Of a stretch of 12,500 nucleotides of DNA, positions 1 through 6,586 are shown one piece after another; within the stretch, counting starts at the first letter, position 1, and each line of letters starts with the position of its first letter. The stretch lies in the NCBI GenBank assembly GCA_011049385.1, contig DSBX01000207.1, positions 1 through 12,500 of the forward strand, in the 5' to 3' direction. The notes beneath the pieces were generated by a model. The model was not told where the DNA came from, ran no database searches, and worked only from the letters and a program-made list of their open reading frames with translations. This stretch comes from Caldifarciminota bacterium. GTDB lineage: Bacteria > Hydrothermota > Tepidihabitantia > Tepidihabitantales > Tepidihabitantaceae. The translations under genes and the position numbers were made by a program.

Positions 1-44
1 ACTACCTCCGAAACCCAAACCAAGGCCCAAACCCCGACGGACGG

Positions 45-89
45 GCTATGACGTTTTCGCTGTGCATCAGCTATGACGTTTTCGCTGTG
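45..89. repeat. Tandem direct repeat, 20 bases twice
   Basis: An identical 20-base unit (gctatgacgttttcgctgtg) occurs at 45-64 and 70-89, separated by five bases (catca), so the period is 25. Flanking bases on both sides do not extend the repeat, and no third copy is seen. The unit is richer in AT than its surroundings and lies downstream of the minus-strand gene that ends at 110. Bases 1-44 hold no recognisable gene. The repeat could be a duplicated protein-binding site or an intergenic repeat family. Two copies are too few to call an array. Confidence 0.8.
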
Positions 90-109
90 GTTTGACACAT
101 ACCGGCGAC

Positions 110-2021
110 CTAGGGCGCGAATACCGCCCGAACCCCGGCCGGCCCGGCCCGCAGGAAGTAGACCCCGGCCGGACAGGGGAATCCGGACTCATCACGCCCG
201 TGCCATTGCCACTCGCCCGGCCGCACCGGCGCGAGTTCGGCAACCCGGCGGCCGGCGGCGTCGAACACCGCCAGCGGTCCCGGCTCCCGGCCGCCGGTGA
301 CGAGCAAGCGGCTGCGGAACACGGAAGGATGGGCGCTCAACCGTGCCGGCACACTCATACGCGCCGGCTCGGCGATACCGATCGGAGCCATGGCCTCTAT
401 CGCCAGCGCTTGCCCGGGTACCAGCGGCGCCGCGGTGCGGGGCCGCCAGCGGTTCCAGTAGTGCGTGAGCCCGGCACTGCCGTCGTGGTTCTGAAGCCCG
501 ACCGTGACGCGCTCGAAGTGATTGACGGTCTTGAAGTGAATCTCAATCCGGTTGTCGCCGGTCGGGGTCGGCACCGACCGGTCGTAGACCTGCACCTGCA
601 CCTGCTCGAACGCGCTTTCGCCGAGGTAGCGAATCGAGTCATACTCGACTATCACGCACCGACCGACGGTGTCGTGATGGAAGCGGATACTGCCGCCGGC
701 CGAGGCGTCGAGCCTGCCCCAGACCGCGGCCACGATGTTGCCCGGCGCTCGCTGGTAGGGCAGTTGCACGTTGACGAAGTCCACCCGGTCCGACGACCCG
801 GCGGCGATGAAGCCGTTCGAGCAGACCGAGAGGCTGTCGTAATCGCGACCGTAGAAGCGCCACGCCCCGAATCCCGCCGGGAGGGGCAGCACCACCGTCT
901 CGTCCGACCCGAGCCCCAGTTCGGCCCCGAGCCCGCGCAGGTCCACCCAGTCGTACTCGGCCCGCTGGTCGAAAAGCGAATCGGTGCGGTCGAAGATGGC
1001 GTAGCCCTCCGCGTCCGGCCCGTCGGGCAGGTTCATCGAATCGCCGACAATCAGCGGCACGCGGATGGTGTCGTGGTAGTCGGCCGCATCGAGCACGAGG
1101 TCGCAGTACTGAGGCACCTCGACCGGCGCGCCGGCCGAAGCCCGGACCCGGAAGCCTGTCCCTCGGGAAACGACCGTGTCGCCCTCGGCACAGGCCGGGA
1201 ATGAACCGGTATCACCGAGCACCTCGATGTGGGAACTGCGACCGACAAGCCGCGCCGCGAGCGGACCGACCGCGGTCCCGGCGTTGCGCAGGACCAGCCG
1301 AATATCTGCGGCCTCCCCCCGGTCGAGCTTGCTGTTGACCGGGCCCTCTTCGCCACTGACGCGGAACGAACGGTAGGCCAGGGCCGGCGCGTCCCTGGTC
1401 CAGAGCGAAACGTCGTCGGCGAAGACCTTCGCCGCCGGGTAGATGGTTCAGCCGTTACGGTCAACGTAGGCGAGCAGGACGACCCGGATGGCCCGCACAT
1501 CGTCCGGGTTCACACCGGGCAGATTGGCAAGTTCATCGCCGACGTGGAAACGGTAGTCGTGCCAGTTGAGCGAGTCGGGCGCGCCGATGAGGTGCAGGAC
1601 GTCACTGCCGCGCCAGGGATGGCCCTCGGTCGCCGAGAAGATGCGGGTCTCCCCCAGCACCGAGTCCGCGGCGTCGCGGTACTGAAGACAGACCGCGGCC
1701 GCGGCGTAGTAGTCGCGGTTTTCGGTCCGTGAAGTCAGACGGCAGGAAACCGAGGTCCAGCGTCGGCACCGCCACCTGCTGGTACAGCGCGTAGCCCTTG
1801 TTCAGAAGCTTGTGCACCATCACCTCGAAGTCCCGGTCCGGATGGAAATCGTGCTGTCGGCGCAGGCGGCAGTTGCCGGTGTCCGGGAAGTCGCCCCAGG
1901 CCAGTTCACTCCAGCCGGCCTCGACCGGCAGTTCGAAATCGCCGTTGACGAGCAGTTCTCCGGCCCCGGCGGTCAGAACCAGCAGGAGCACCAGCCCCGG
2001 GCAACACGACCGGCATCTCAT
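110..2021 (-). pseudogene. Secreted multidomain protein, frame broken by frameshift and in-frame TGA
   Basis: Three open segments on the minus strand read as one gene. The N-terminal part starts at 2021 (MRCRSCC) with a signal peptide, then a beta-sandwich-like region beginning LLVNGDFELP. The likely start is 2021, eight bases after the rluB stop and behind a GGAAGGA sequence; 2048 is an upstream alternative. Homologous-looking sequence continues in another frame from about 1719-1752 (NRDYYAAAAVCLQY…GVNPDDVRAIRVVLL). It reaches an in-frame TGA at 1448-1450 and then continues in that same frame (TIYPAAKVFADDVSLW) to the stop at 110. The later part has an acidic beta-rich domain (PTPTGDNRIEIHFKTVN) of a kind I associate with large secreted proteases in FCB-like genomes. 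It ends in a FlgD/T9SS-type sorting-like domain (AAGRRVAEL…GVYFLRAG). No catalytic triad or dyad is visible. Repaired, it would be about 636 residues. Function is unknown, probably surface or extracellular. Two lesions suggest decay, but assembly error is possible. Confidence 0.7.
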
Positions 2022-2028
2022 CACCGGC

Positions 2029-2754
2029 TCATCCTTCCGAGGAAGCAAGGAGCTGTGCGTTCACCTCGGAATCCGACAGCCGGCGCCACTCACCGGGACG
2101 GAGCCTGCCCAGCTCGAGCCCGGCCAGCCGGACCCGGCGCAGGCGCACCACCCGGTGACCAAGCGCGGCCAGCATCCGTCGCACCTGGCGCTTGCGTCCC
2201 TCGGTCAGCACCACCGACAGGGTTCGACCGCCCCGGCGCGTGGCGCGCACCGCCCGGGCCGGTCCATCGTCAAGCTCGACCCCGGCGATGAGCCGCGCAC
2301 AGACCGCATCTTCGGCATCCCGTTCCAGCTCGACCACGTACTCCTTCTCCTTGCCGAAACGCGGATGGGCGAGCCGCTGCGCCAGCTCGCCATCGTCGGT
2401 CAGCAAGAGCAGGCCTTCCGACTCGCGGTCGAGTCGGCCCACCGGGTAGAGCCGGACCCCGACCGGTACGAGTTCGGTGACCAGCTTCCCGGCCTCACGC
2501 CCCTGCCGGCAGGAACAGAGGTAACCCGGCGGCTTGCTGAGCATGATGACGGTACGACGGGCCAGGGGCAGAACGGGCCTGCCGTCGAACCGGACCCGGT
2601 CCCGGCCCGGGACAACCGAAGCGCCGACCGCGGCAACCTCATCGTTGACCGTTACGCGTCCGGCGCGGACGTAGTCTTCACAGCGACGCCGGCTGTCAAC
2701 ACCGGCGTCGGCAAGGTACTTGTGAAGACGGACCGGCGGCCGGCTCTCAACCAC
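2029..2754 (-). CDS. rluB: RluB/RsuA-family 16S/23S rRNA pseudouridine synthase
   Basis: This 241-residue cytoplasmic enzyme should isomerise a specific uridine in rRNA to pseudouridine. An S4 RNA-binding domain covers residues 8-55 (VRLHKYLADAGVDSRRRCEDY). It is followed by the RsuA-type catalytic domain with the signature GRLDRESEGLLLLTDDG at 107-123; D109 is the expected catalytic aspartate. A second family motif, GRKRQVRRM, is at 186-194. Length is normal for RluB, RluE and RsuA relatives, so the exact target uridine cannot be assigned. The start is GTG at 2752-2754, with GAGG six bases upstream. The stop TGA lies eight bases before the next gene's preferred ATG, and the preceding gene ends 23 bases upstream, so it is the middle gene of a leftward operon. 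Confidence 0.93.
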   Translation of the reverse strand: MVESRPPVRLHKYLADAGVDSRRRCEDYVRAGRVTVNDEVAAVGASVVPGRDRVRFDGRPVLPLARRTVIMLSKPPGYLCSCRQGREAGKLVTELVPVGVRLYPVGRLDRESEGLLLLTDDGELAQRLAHPRFGKEKEYVVELERDAEDAVCARLIAGVELDDGPARAVRATRRGGRTLSVVLTEGRKRQVRRMLAALGHRVVRLRRVRLAGLELGRLRPGEWRRLSDSEVNAQLLASSEG

Positions 2755-2777
2755 TGACGGCCTCGACTTGCCGGTCG

Positions 2778-3386
2778 TCAGTAGAGGTTCTGGCCGATTC
2801 GGACCGAGTAGGTCCTGCCACTGTACTCGACCTGGACCCGGTCTGCCTCAACACTGGAAATCCGGCGGCCGTCCAACTCATCGCCGGGCCTCAACGGTCT
2901 GGTCCCGACCAGGGCGACCCGCTGGCCGGACTTGTCTTCGATGATGGCGTCAATCGTTCGTCCGGAGCTGGTTGCCCCGCGGGAAGAACCGGTACTCCGG
3001 GACCTGCTGCGTGCCGGCCTGTCACTGCTCCGCGTCCGTCGGCCGGCTCTTGTCTGCTCGCGGCCGGCCCGGCGCCGGGCCTTGCGCTCTGCCCGCTCGG
3101 CCCGCCTCTGTTCCCGCTTGCTCGACTTGGTTCGACCGGCACTCCGACGACGTCCCGAGGCACCGTCTTCGGTCCCGCCCGACGCCCGGGCCGAACGACT
3201 CCGTCCCGAAGATTGGGCGGTCGCCGCCGGCTTGGGTCGGGCCACCATCACCACCGCGACCGCAATCGCGGCGAGCACGAGAACGGCACCGATAATCGGC
3301 CCGAGCCCCGGCTTTCCCTGTTTGCCCTTGCCTCCCCGTCGCGGCGTGCGAACGCCGCCCGAGCTCGACTTGCGCGTCGGCATCAT
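2778..3386 (-). CDS. Single-pass membrane protein with Arg-rich linker and GspB/PulC/PilP-like C-terminal domain
   Basis: This 202-residue protein has a basic N-terminus (1-29) and one transmembrane helix at about 30-49 (PIIGAVLVLAAIAVAVV). A low-complexity Arg/Ser/Ala linker at about 55-142 has a strongly basic stretch at 90-117. A small folded domain occupies 143-202 (IDAIIEDKSGQRVALVG…RPGDELDGRRISSVEADRV). The last part has the layout of the homology domain of GspC/PulC, GspB and PilP proteins: a short beta unit with a phrase like 'rvGD.ldG.ri..ie.drV'. By that analogy it would be an inner-membrane-anchored periplasmic adaptor, but no other secretion or pilus gene is in the window. The Arg-rich linker is unusual for a periplasmic segment. 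Two adjacent ATGs are possible; GGAGGT is four bases from the first (3386) and seven from the second (3383). Confidence 0.75.
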   Translation of the reverse strand: MMPTRKSSSGGVRTPRRGGKGKQGKPGLGPIIGAVLVLAAIAVAVVMVARPKPAATAQSSGRSRSARASGGTEDGASGRRRSAGRTKSSKREQRRAERAERKARRRAGREQTRAGRRTRSSDRPARSRSRSTGSSRGATSSGRTIDAIIEDKSGQRVALVGTRPLRPGDELDGRRISSVEADRVQVEYSGRTYSVRIGQNLY

Positions 3387-3390
3387 GGTT

Positions 3391-3396
3391 ACCTCC
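3391..3396 (-). promoter_or_regulatory. Ribosome binding site for the GspB-like gene
   Basis: The minus strand reads GGAGGT here, a perfect anti-Shine-Dalgarno match. Spacing is four bases to the ATG at 3386 and seven to the ATG at 3383, which slightly favours the second Met. It is the strongest Shine-Dalgarno site I see in the window, in contrast to the first gene of the divergent operon, which has none. Confidence 0.8.
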
Positions 3397-3444
3397 GGGG
3401 GTATACGAACGAAGCGGACAACAAAGCCACAACGGACATACTAC

Positions 3445-3472
3445 AAGTTAGCCGAAACCGACCGCCTGTCAA
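3445..3472 (-). promoter_or_regulatory. Possible leftward sigma-70-like promoter
   Basis: On the minus strand, a perfect -35 hexamer TTGACA (3472-3467) is followed after 16 bases by TAACTT (3450-3445), which matches three of six -10 positions. A better-looking TAGTAT lies at 3443-3438, but its spacer would be 23 bases. The site is about 60 bases upstream of the first gene of the leftward operon, a sensible position. The weak -10 keeps confidence modest. Confidence 0.4.
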
Positions 3473-3511
3473 TCGGGGATGCCGATCCACTGCGTCGCCA
3501 GCACTCAAACG

Positions 3512-3536
3512 CCGGGTTCCCGCCCCCACCCGGGAA
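3512..3536. repeat. Overlapping alternative inverted repeats in the divergent intergenic region
   Basis: Two perfect six-base stems share sequence and exclude each other: CCGGGT (3512-3517) with ACCCGG (3528-3533), and TTCCCG (3517-3522) with CGGGAA (3531-3536). No T-run follows on either strand, so neither is a convincing terminator. The element lies between the two divergent promoter candidates and upstream of both predicted start points. If meaningful, it would more likely be an operator than an RNA leader. It may be chance in GC-rich DNA. Apart from the promoters, I see nothing else in the 3387-3640 spacer. Confidence 0.3.
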
Positions 3537-3599
3537 GAACGTAGCGGCCAGAAAACCGTCGCAGGCGGGATGGAAACTGCGCCGTCATCCAGACTGCGT

Positions 3600-3628
3600 T
3601 TGACAGCTCCGCCCGGCTCGACTAGAAT
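3600..3628 (+). promoter_or_regulatory. Near-consensus promoter of the Ig/porin/TPR/Exb-Ton operon, leaderless type
   Basis: TTGACA at 3600-3605 (six of six) and TAGAAT at 3623-3628 (five of six) are separated by exactly 17 bases. This is the best promoter match in the window and it stands out from GC-rich surroundings. Transcription would be expected to begin about 3634-3641, while the first ATG is at 3641. The mRNA leader would therefore be zero to seven bases and could not hold a Shine-Dalgarno site. The in-frame TAG inside the -10 box (3623-3625) rules out an upstream start. Confidence 0.8.
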
Positions 3629-3640
3629 TGTACTGTTGCA

Positions 3641-5278
3641 ATGAGCGCGCTCTTGGGTTTGCTCCTCATCGCGCAGTTGAACTCGTTCGAGTTCACTGCG
3701 ATACCCGGTCCCCAGACCGCCGGGGACTCGTTCCAGATAACGGTCATCGCCCGCGACCCCAGCGGCGGCATCCATCCCTACAACGGCAGTGCCCTGCTCT
3801 CGACCTCGAAGGACGGACTGTGGAGCTACGTCCAACCCGGCGTGATTACCTTCCAGAACGGGGTCTGGCAGAATGACGTCATCATCACCCTTGCCGACAC
3901 CCTCTACCTTCGCTGTGTCGAACCGCAGAATCTCATCACCGGGCAGAGCAACAGCTTCGCGGTCTTCTCCGGTCCGCCCGACCGTCTTCTGCTGATACTC
4001 CCCGGCGAGCAGTACGCCCCGGGTTCACCGGACGGAAAACTGCCGAACCCGCCCCGCAACCAGGTCGCGGGCACGGGATTCGACATTGCCGCCTACCTCA
4101 CCGACCGCTGGCATAACACCATCAAAGCCCGCAGCGACAGCGTCTATTTCGGCGCGACCGACCGTTTCGCCGATATCCCGCCGGGACAACTCTCCGACGG
4201 CAGCGGCAGTTTCCCCGCCACCCTGCGCGCGGCCGGTAACCAGCGCCTGCACGGCCACCCGGCCACGGGTTCGCCTGTCACCCCGGACACCTCTTCTTCG
4301 CTGGCCGTCAACGCCGGGCCGTACGAGCAACTGCTGATGCTGCTCCCGGGCGAGACTCACCTTCCGGGTGACACGACGACACGGCCCTGGGCGATGCCGG
4401 GCAAGGAAGGCCGGCCCGAAGAACAGTTCCTGGGCATCCCCTTCCCGGTCGAGGTCCAGGCAGCCGACAACTGCTGGAACATCGTCACGGCCGCCGCCGA
4501 GAGCGTGGCGCTGTCGTCCTTCTTCCCGTTCAACTCGGTCCCGGAACAGGCCAAACTCGGCGAAACCTTCCAGGTCGAGTTCCTGACCGCCGGGCCCAAC
4601 CAGAACCTCTCCGCCCGCACCCTCGCCGGCGTATCCTCCTACATGAGCTGGGTCAACATCCGGCCCCGCACCTCACTGCTGGAGGTCGAAGCCCCGGACA
4701 CGGTCCGGGCCGGCGAAACGACCTTCGTCCGGGTGACGATGCGTGATGACAACGGCCTGCCGGTCGTGGCGGCTCCCTGCCGGTTCTCGGTCATCGCCGG
4801 CAACGGCGACATGCTCGACAGCGCCCTGCTGTCGGACACGCTCGGCCGGGTCACCGCCCGGTTCCTCTGCAGCCGCGCCCGGGGCGACGAACTCAATACC
4901 ATCAAGGTAACCGCCGACACGGTCGTCACCGCCGACATCTTCGTCGAGATGCCGGACCCGTCGCTTCTCGACGGCAACATCGTCGTCTTTCCGAACCCGT
5001 TCGGGTTCAACCAGGACCGGGCCAAGATTACCTATTACCTGCGCGCCGCCGCCCCGATGACGGTCACCATCTACGACACCTTCGGCAATGAGATCACCAA
5101 CTGGAAGTTCGGCACCGGGCTCGAAGGCGCCCGGGCAGGCGTGAACCGCATCTACTGGGACGGCCGTAACCGATCCGGGCGGCGTGTCGCCAACGGCATC
5201 TATGTCGTGCAGGTCATCGGTGAACGCCATACCGGCACGACCTTCAACAGCAGTCAGCGCATCGGGGTGATATGGTAA
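3641..5278 (+). CDS. Secreted Ig-repeat protein with C-terminal FlgD-type Ig domain
   Basis: This 545-residue exported protein has a short hydrophobic signal-like N-terminus (MSALLGLLLIAQLNS). It appears to contain tandem Ig-like beta-sandwiches at about 14-110, 111-225 and 227-338. The second and third begin with clearly related phrases (PDRLLLILPGEQYAPG and YEQLLMLLPGETHLPG), so the unit has duplicated. A Big_1/invasin-like domain follows at about 347-436 (VRAGETTFVRVTMRDDNGLPV). A FlgD-type Ig domain closes the protein at 445-530 (FPNPFGFNQDRAKITYYL; WDGRNRSGRRVANGIYVVQV). No catalytic residues are apparent, so a structural or adhesive surface or periplasmic role is likely. It is the first operon gene, read from an ATG with no Shine-Dalgarno site. 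Its TAA overlaps the next gene by seven bases. The final TW-like tail (IGVIW) shows no lipoprotein or known sorting tag. Confidence 0.85.
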   Translation: MSALLGLLLIAQLNSFEFTAIPGPQTAGDSFQITVIARDPSGGIHPYNGSALLSTSKDGLWSYVQPGVITFQNGVWQNDVIITLADTLYLRCVEPQNLITGQSNSFAVFSGPPDRLLLILPGEQYAPGSPDGKLPNPPRNQVAGTGFDIAAYLTDRWHNTIKARSDSVYFGATDRFADIPPGQLSDGSGSFPATLRAAGNQRLHGHPATGSPVTPDTSSSLAVNAGPYEQLLMLLPGETHLPGDTTTRPWAMPGKEGRPEEQFLGIPFPVEVQAADNCWNIVTAAAESVALSSFFPFNSVPEQAKLGETFQVEFLTAGPNQNLSARTLAGVSSYMSWVNIRPRTSLLEVEAPDTVRAGETTFVRVTMRDDNGLPVVAAPCRFSVIAGNGDMLDSALLSDTLGRVTARFLCSRARGDELNTIKVTADTVVTADIFVEMPDPSLLDGNIVVFPNPFGFNQDRAKITYYLRAAAPMTVTIYDTFGNEITNWKFGTGLEGARAGVNRIYWDGRNRSGRRVANGIYVVQVIGERHTGTTFNSSQRIGVIW

Positions 5279-6582
5279 GGCACAGCCGGCTCGTCGGGCT
5301 CCTCCTGCTCGCGGCCGCGCTTGCGGTCACGGCCCACGCCTACGAAGGCGGTCTGCCCGGCGCTTTCCTGAACTACGGCAACGCCCCGCGCAGTCTTGCG
5401 CTCGGCAAGGCCTTCGCCGGTGTCGCGGACGACCCGCAGGCCGGCTACTTCAACCCGGGCGGGCTCTTCCAGCTCAACGCCAGCGAAGTCATCGCCGCGC
5501 ACTCCCAGCTCTACGGGGCGCGGATGGAGTACATCGGCTACGCCCTGCCGACACGCGAGTATGGCACCTTCGCCGTCTCGATCATCAACCACGGCGCCGA
5601 AGGCCTCGACTCCCGCACGCCCGACAACCAGCCCTACCAGGGTTTCGCCGCGGCCGAGAACGCCTATCTTGCCTCCTACTGCTACAACCCCTGGCACTTC
5701 CTGGGCTTCGGTGTGACCGCCAAGCTCATCGCGCACAACATCGCTCAGTATTCCGACATCGGGGTGGGCCTGGACGCGGGCGTCCTGGCCCGGGACCTCG
5801 GTCCGGTCAGCCTCGGGCTCACCGCTCACAACCTGCTCCAGCCGACGCTCACGCTCGGCTTGATTCCGGACGTCTACCCGCGCTCGTTGCGCGCCGGCAT
5901 CGGCATTCGCCTGCTCGAAGAACGCGTGTTGATTGCCGCCGACGTGACCACGCCCCTGCTCTACGACGTGGACGAGAAGGGCAACCCGACCCGTAGCTTC
6001 ACCCCCCGCTTCACGCCGCACGCCGGGGTTGAATTCGACATCATCCGGGGGGTTCTGGTCCAACGCGTCGGCTTCGACATGAACGAAGTCAGCCTCGGCC
6101 TCGGCCTGCACCGCCACTGGGGACAGATGGGCATCGGGGCCGACTATGCCTTCCTCCTGCACCACCGCTCCAGCTACCGGCTCAAGCCTACGCACAAAGT
6201 CGGGGTGTTCGTCAGCTTCGCAGGGTTCCGGGTCTGGGTGGACGCCCAACCCCAGGTCTTCAGCCCGACGCCGGAGCAGACCCAGAATGTACTGTGGATG
6301 GACGTCAAGCTCACCAGCCGAGCCCCGGCGAAACGCTGGCAGCTTCTCCTCAAGAACGACCTCGGTGAGGTCGTGCGGACATTCAGCGGTTGGGATGCTC
6401 CACCGATGCGACTGAGCTGGGATGGGCTCGACGATGCCGGCCGACTGGTCTCCGACGGCCGCTACAACTACGAGATAATCGTCGTCGACCAGCGCAACTC
6501 CGCCCTCGAGTTCACCGGCACGCTCACCCAGGTACGAACGAGAGGCCCGGAAGGCAGGCTCGAAATCCGGCCGCGCGAGTAG
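5272..6582 (+). CDS. PorV/UPF0164-like outer-membrane beta-barrel with FlgD-Ig tail
   Basis: This 436-residue outer-membrane protein has a signal peptide at 1-23 (cleavage probably after AHA). A barrel region at about 24-315 opens with the family-characteristic phrase APRSLALGKAFAGVADDP, then AGYFNPGGL (38-65). Many alternating beta strands rich in Gly and aromatic residues follow. This opening resembles the PorV/PorQ, UPF0164 and OmpP1/FadL-like barrels. Residues 340-410 form a FlgD-type Ig domain (LLLKNDLGEVVRTF; LSWDGLDDAGRLVSDG), presumably periplasmic. In type 9 secretion, PorV carries cargo, but no other T9SS core gene is visible here, so transport or scaffolding is equally possible. 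The ATG lies within the previous gene's last codons, behind GGGGTGA at 5264-5270, so coupled translation is expected. Confidence 0.85.
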   Translation: MVRHSRLVGLLLLAAALAVTAHAYEGGLPGAFLNYGNAPRSLALGKAFAGVADDPQAGYFNPGGLFQLNASEVIAAHSQLYGARMEYIGYALPTREYGTFAVSIINHGAEGLDSRTPDNQPYQGFAAAENAYLASYCYNPWHFLGFGVTAKLIAHNIAQYSDIGVGLDAGVLARDLGPVSLGLTAHNLLQPTLTLGLIPDVYPRSLRAGIGIRLLEERVLIAADVTTPLLYDVDEKGNPTRSFTPRFTPHAGVEFDIIRGVLVQRVGFDMNEVSLGLGLHRHWGQMGIGADYAFLLHHRSSYRLKPTHKVGVFVSFAGFRVWVDAQPQVFSPTPEQTQNVLWMDVKLTSRAPAKRWQLLLKNDLGEVVRTFSGWDAPPMRLSWDGLDDAGRLVSDGRYNYEIIVVDQRNSALEFTGTLTQVRTRGPEGRLEIRPRE

Positions 6583-6586
6583 CAGG

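Noticed and set aside
92..120. TTGACA at 92-97 as a rightward promoter
   Set aside because: No -10-like hexamer occurs 15-19 bases downstream; the region is GC-rich, and it would transcribe into the opposite-facing gene.
92..1204. Plus-strand open frame of 370 codons
   Set aside because: It is a shadow of the minus-strand secreted-protein frame. The minus product has folded-domain features; this one is Arg/Pro/Gly/Val-rich with no signal or motif.
1448..1450. TGA recoded as an amino acid (selenocysteine, Trp or Gly)
   Set aside because: Several intact genes here end in TGA, so a genome-wide code change is unlikely. The same gene also carries a frameshift, so decay or sequence error explains both more simply.
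3641..6582. Complete type 9 secretion system
   Set aside because: A PorV-like barrel and sorting-like FlgD domains are suggestive, but none of the defining core components (SprA/Sov, PorU, GldK/L/M/N-type genes) is recognisable in the window.
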